5,911 nucleotides of DNA, taken from contig DBRO01000102.1 in NCBI GenBank assembly GCA_002306005.1, positions 1 through 5,911 of the forward strand, read 5' to 3'. The number at the start of each line of letters is the position of its first letter. Within the stretch, counting starts at the first letter, position 1. The notes beneath the pieces are model-generated. The model was not told where the DNA came from. It did not search any database and saw only the letters and a program-made list of their open reading frames with translations. Shown here piece by piece: positions 5,517 through 5,911 of the stretch. Origin of the DNA: Ruminococcus sp. UBA1366. Lineage in GTDB: Bacteria > Bacillota > Clostridia > Oscillospirales > Ruminococcaceae. The translations under genes and the position numbers were made by a program.

Positions 5517-5681
5517 ATGAAAAAAGCAATCTACGAATACATTCTAAGAACGTATGGGGAGGAAGCTTTACGCACTACGCTTGCGCTGGACCTGCGTTCG
5601 GAAATTGAGGCGGTGTGGGAGTATTGTCAAAGGGCGTTTGACCGCGTCATGGAGGAAAAAGAGAAAGCCGCCAGGGAGTGA
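5517..5681 (+). CDS. Small hypothetical protein (54 residues)
   Basis: A 54-codon ORF starting MKKAIYEYIL and ending EKAARE, then TGA. I do not recognise it. The product is charged, predicted mostly helical, with no membrane segment or signal peptide, and has one Cys (residue 37). A moderate binding site, AGGTGA (5507-5512), lies four bases before the ATG. The third-position composition, the plausible amino-acid mix and the terminator placed exactly at its end support a real gene. Only 26 bases separate it from the preceding terminator, and no clear promoter is visible there, so it may depend on readthrough from the tRNA unit. It could also be a chance ORF. Confidence 0.6.
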   Translation: MKKAIYEYILRTYGEEALRTTLALDLRSEIEAVWEYCQRAFDRVMEEKEKAARE

Positions 5682-5709
5682 ACCTGACGGCTTTTAATTA
5701 AATTTTGAG
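5664..5709 (+). terminator. Intrinsic terminator overlapping the end of the small ORF
   Basis: AAAGCCG (5664-5670) pairs with CGGCTTT (5688-5694). One C-A mismatch follows, then CAGG (5672-5675) pairs with CCTG (5683-5686) around a seven-base loop that contains the TGA stop. The tail TTTTAATTAAATTTT follows. The last five sense codons form the left arm of the stem. Confidence 0.8.
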
Positions 5710-5718
5710 TGCAACAAC

Positions 5719-5757
5719 AAAAAAACCTCCCGCCGCCACGAAGGCAACGGGAGGTTT
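5719..5757 (-). terminator. Intrinsic terminator of the minus-strand LysM gene
   Basis: Read on the minus strand, AAACCTCCCG (5757-5748) pairs with CGGGAGGTTT (5732-5723), ten perfect pairs, and the T-run continues to 5719. The loop holds a further three-pair stem. It lies 18 bases past the LysM stop codon. A short gap separates it from the plus-strand terminator, giving a convergent back-to-back arrangement. Confidence 0.88.
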
Positions 5758-5775
5758 GCGCGTATGTACGGAGGA

Positions 5776-5911
5776 TTATGGCAGCTTAATTTTTTGCCCC
5801 GCGTAAATCAAATCCGGATTTTTGATGCTATTGAGCGATACCAGTTTTGCAACCGTTGTGTTGTATTTCTGAGAAATATCCCACAATGTATCGCCGGATT
5901 TTACGGTATAG
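5776..5911 (-). CDS. LysM-domain protein, C-terminal part (truncated by window edge)
   Basis: The last 44 codons and TAA stop of a gene entering from the right edge. The visible residues form one nearly complete LysM domain: it opens [20 protein letters not shown], continues with the [17 protein letters not shown] segment and closes with IKLP. LysM binds N-acetylglucosamine-containing glycans such as peptidoglycan, so the protein is probably exported or attached to the wall. The missing N-terminal part may be another LysM repeat, a lytic enzyme such as a muramidase or amidase, or a spore-coat type protein. Nothing here decides which. The domain ends at the C-terminus with no extension. Confidence 0.92.
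   Translation of the reverse strand, partial: YTVKSGDTLWDISQKYNTTVAKLVSLNSIKNPDLIYAGQKIKLP

Noticed and set aside
1..5911. CRISPR array, insertion sequence, phage or toxin-antitoxin system
   Set aside because: No regularly spaced repeats, transposase or integrase motifs, or paired small antisense genes were seen. The three inverted repeats are too few and too widely spaced for an array.

Overview
The window looks like a chromosomal cell-wall and division region from a low-to-mid-GC Firmicute, most likely a class Clostridia member of the Oscillospiraceae/Ruminococcaceae type. This is an inference from the murA-ftsQ(divIB)-ftsZ order, the Bacillus-like FtsZ motifs, the AGGAGG-type ribosome binding sites, the sigma-A-like promoters and the many intrinsic terminators. 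No database search was possible.

Layout, left to right. Bases 1-199 are a leader region. It holds a possible 3' end of an upstream gene, a candidate promoter (14-43) and two copies of an inverted repeat (45-74 and 159-180). Next comes an unrecognised four-helix membrane protein with a helical, TPR-like cytoplasmic half (200-1372). A 223-base intergenic stretch (1373-1595) holds a 14-bp palindrome, a two-tier hairpin and a third copy of the same inverted repeat. murA (1596-2852) makes the first committed peptidoglycan precursor. ftsQ/divIB (2978-3874) has its own strong promoter, and a hairpin begins almost exactly at the predicted transcript start. A 208-base intergenic stretch carries a promoter for ftsZ (4092-5162), which ends at a clear intrinsic terminator.

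After ftsZ there is a well-formed tRNA-Pro(UGG) gene (5295-5371) with a near-consensus promoter, then an intrinsic terminator at 5454-5490. A 54-codon unknown ORF (5517-5681) has its own terminator overlapping its last codons. Finally, on the minus strand, the window catches the last 44 codons of a convergent gene ending in a LysM peptidoglycan-binding domain (5776-5911), with a terminator at 5719-5757.

Functionally the core is a shortened piece of the classical division/cell-wall (dcw) cluster. MurA starts cell-wall precursor synthesis, DivIB/FtsQ belongs to the septal synthase regulatory complex and FtsZ forms the division ring. Each gene seems to have its own control region rather than one shared promoter. 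I see no mobile element, CRISPR array or obvious new multi-gene system. The observations most worth a second look are the dispersed GTAAAG-N8-CTTTAC repeat found in the control regions of both the membrane protein and murA, the structured leaders of murA and ftsQ, the unknown membrane protein, and the atypical FtsZ C-terminus.
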